Part shown: one piece after another, positions 6,185-7,357 of the stretch | How the letters are laid out: every line of letters starts with the position of its first letter | Position numbering within the stretch: the stretch's first letter is position 1 | Source: Chloroflexota bacterium | GTDB lineage: Bacteria > Chloroflexota > Limnocylindria > Limnocylindrales > CSP1-4 | Assembly: GCA_021812735.1 (NCBI GenBank) | Contig: JAKAMV010000509.1 | Coordinates: 1 to 7,357, forward strand | Direction: 5' to 3' | Length of the DNA stretch: 7,357 bases | The notes under the pieces: generated by a model | Told to the model about the DNA's origin: nothing | The model's input: only the letters and a program-made list of their open reading frames with translations | The model's database searches: none | Made by a program: the position numbers and the translations under genes

Positions 6185-6282
6185 GGACGCGGTGAAGTCA
6201 CCCGCGACAGGATGCACGCCGCTGGAGTGCGGGCGGCAAGACGGCTGATCGTGCCCCGGGCGAGGGGTGGCGGGCCGGGCTC

Positions 6283-6650
6283 GTGATCATCTCGCTGGTC
6301 TCCACAGCATCCGCGGCCGCGGGCGTCTCCACGCAGGCCCTCCTTCCGCAACACCGCGAGCCTCGCCTGTCGCGGCTCCCTACTCCCTCTATGTCGCCAA
6401 CGTAGATGGGCCGCAGGTCGACCTCCTGATCGGCGGGCGTCTCGTCGCTCAGGTCGGGTGCTCGGAGTCCACGACCCTTGTCGCAGGCGTTGGCGCAGTG
6501 CCGGGACTCCCATGGTCTCTCGACGTTCGCCGCCGCGGCGGAGGTATCCTCGGCCACTTCGATGTCGCAGGTGGCCCGAATTCGACGCTTCTCGTGCGCG
6601 AGGAGACCGTCTCGCTCGGGCAGTTCCCATCAGTCGGGCCGTCGGTGCCG
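6283..6650 (+). pseudogene. Frameshifted remnant of a small secreted beta-rich protein
   Basis: No intact gene fits this interval, but two frames carry protein-like sequence in succession. The first frame (open from 6196) reads WRAGLVIISLVSTASAAAG and looks like a signal peptide or membrane anchor; its third codon positions are about 80 per cent G/C, and it stops soon after. From about 6366 the sense moves to another frame: SPVAAPYSLYVANVDG, then VDLLIGGRLVAQVGC, LPWSLDVRRRGG and STLLVREETVSLGQF, up to about 6650. This alternation of strands resembles small exported beta-sandwich proteins I recall from Chloroflexota and Actinomycetota, but I cannot name the family. The two pieces would join by one missing base near 6345-6370. 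No good start codon is in frame (GTG 6283 is possible; ATG 6212 lies in the third frame, needing a second shift). Either a decayed gene or sequencing errors. Confidence 0.5.
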
Positions 6651-6740
6651 CGGGACGCGCTACGTGGGGCCCGTAGAGGCCGGCTCGACACGTCGCGCAC
6701 CCTCGCAGGTCGAGGCCCGCCGCCCTCGTATCATCCCGGA

Positions 6741-7357
6741 GTGACGCACTTGCCCTCTCGCGACGAAGGCGATCCCGCCCACCCCATCGACGACTTTGCC
6801 TGGCACCCCGAACCGGAGCTCGTCTGGTACGCCGACCCCGCCAGGTCCCGGGAGTCGGTGGAGGCTCTCGGCGCCGCCGCATGGGAGGTCGCGCTCGACT
6901 GGCTCTACGACGAGGGCTTCCGCCGGCCCACCGACCCCCTCCGCTACGGGGAGACCCGCCGCCTGTGGTACGGGATGGCGCCCGATGCCGCGGCGGCCTC
7001 CGTCGGCCCGGGCCCGGCCCCCGCAGACCCCGTTCCCGCCGCCGCCGTCCTCGACGAGTTCCGTGCCCGCCTCACCGAGCACCAGTTCAGCTCCGTGCAT
7101 CCGCTGTCCTGGAGCTACTTCACGCCGCCGCCGCTCCTCCTCTCGGTCGTGGGCGAGCTCCTCGCACAGGTGATCGACCAGGGCGTGGACGTCTGGCACT
7201 GCGCCCCGACGGGAGCGTTCGTCGAGGAGGAGACGGTCCGCTGGCTCTGCGACCTCGCGGGGTACGGGCCGGAGTCGTTCGGCGTGCTCACCTCGGGCGG
7301 GGTGATGGCGAACATCATGGCGATGACGGTCGCGCGCGACGTCCACCTCGCCCGGCT
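6741..7357 (+). CDS. PLP-dependent group II amino acid decarboxylase (N-terminal part, runs off the right edge)
   Basis: 205 codons are present. The family decarboxylates aromatic amino acids, glutamate or related substrates using pyridoxal phosphate; the substrate cannot be told from this part. Recognisable segments are the N-terminal helical arm with WEVALDWLYDEG (48-59), the substrate-entry segment HPLSWSYFTPPP (120-131), GVDVWHCAPTGAFVEEETV (148-166), and the cofactor phosphate-binding motif TSGGVMANIMAM (184-195), equivalent to TSGGSEAN in characterised members. The catalytic Lys, the His that stacks on PLP, and the Asp that contacts its ring nitrogen should lie beyond the edge or be unseen. 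An Ala/Pro/Gly-rich insert (82-102) sits between the first helices. The start is uncertain: GTG 6741 has no spaced ribosome binding site, whereas TTG 6750, three codons later, has GGAG eight bases upstream. The frame is open upstream into the degraded gene, but homology begins near residue 18. Confidence 0.9.
   Translation, partial: MTHLPSRDEGDPAHPIDDFAWHPEPELVWYADPARSRESVEALGAAAWEVALDWLYDEGFRRPTDPLRYGETRRLWYGMAPDAAAASVGPGPAPADPVPAAAVLDEFRARLTEHQFSSVHPLSWSYFTPPPLLLSVVGELLAQVIDQGVDVWHCAPTGAFVEEETVRWLCDLAGYGPESFGVLTSGGVMANIMAMTVARDVHLAR

Noticed and set aside
6016..6882. Long minus-strand open frame spanning the membrane gene, the remnant and the decarboxylase start
   Set aside because: Arg-rich composition typical of an antisense GC frame, and it overlaps supported plus-strand sequence.

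Overview
The window is high-GC bacterial DNA with tightly packed genes and G/C-rich third codon positions. The closest resemblance I can recall is to Chloroflexota (Limnocylindria-like) or Actinomycetota. That placement is a weak inference from composition and protein style; there is no rRNA or other marker here.

Minus-strand block, about 1-3803. Five co-directional genes read right to left: a two-helix membrane protein with an Ala/Pro/Thr-rich repeat tail, a small alpha/beta protein, an acidic protein built from two copies of one unknown domain, then pyrK and pyrD. PyrK (FAD/[2Fe-2S] electron-transfer subunit) and PyrD (type 1B dihydroorotate dehydrogenase, cut by the left edge) overlap by ATGA. 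Together they form the NAD-dependent enzyme for the fourth step of de novo UMP synthesis. The spacings (ATGA overlap, 43, 11 and about 70 bases) suggest one transcript in which poorly known genes precede the pyrimidine genes.

Middle region, about 3804-6740, plus strand. A gene-free stretch of about 470 bases leads to a secreted, self-processing S1 (streptogrisin/alpha-lytic-like) serine protease with a strong ribosome binding site. After it come a striking 54-base hairpin, a small multi-pass membrane protein, and a stretch that looks intergenic but holds the remains of a small secreted beta-rich protein broken by at least one frameshift. The protease uses more A/T at third codon positions than the flanking housekeeping genes, so this part looks like accessory DNA.

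Right end, 6741-7357. This is the N-terminal part of a PLP-dependent group II (aromatic/glutamate-type) amino acid decarboxylase, cut by the window edge before its catalytic lysine.

I see no CRISPR array, tRNA, rRNA, transposase or obvious phage gene. Nothing here amounts to a clear new system. The best leads are the duplicated-domain protein in the pyr operon, the basic insertion in PyrK, the long hairpin and the hidden frameshifted gene.
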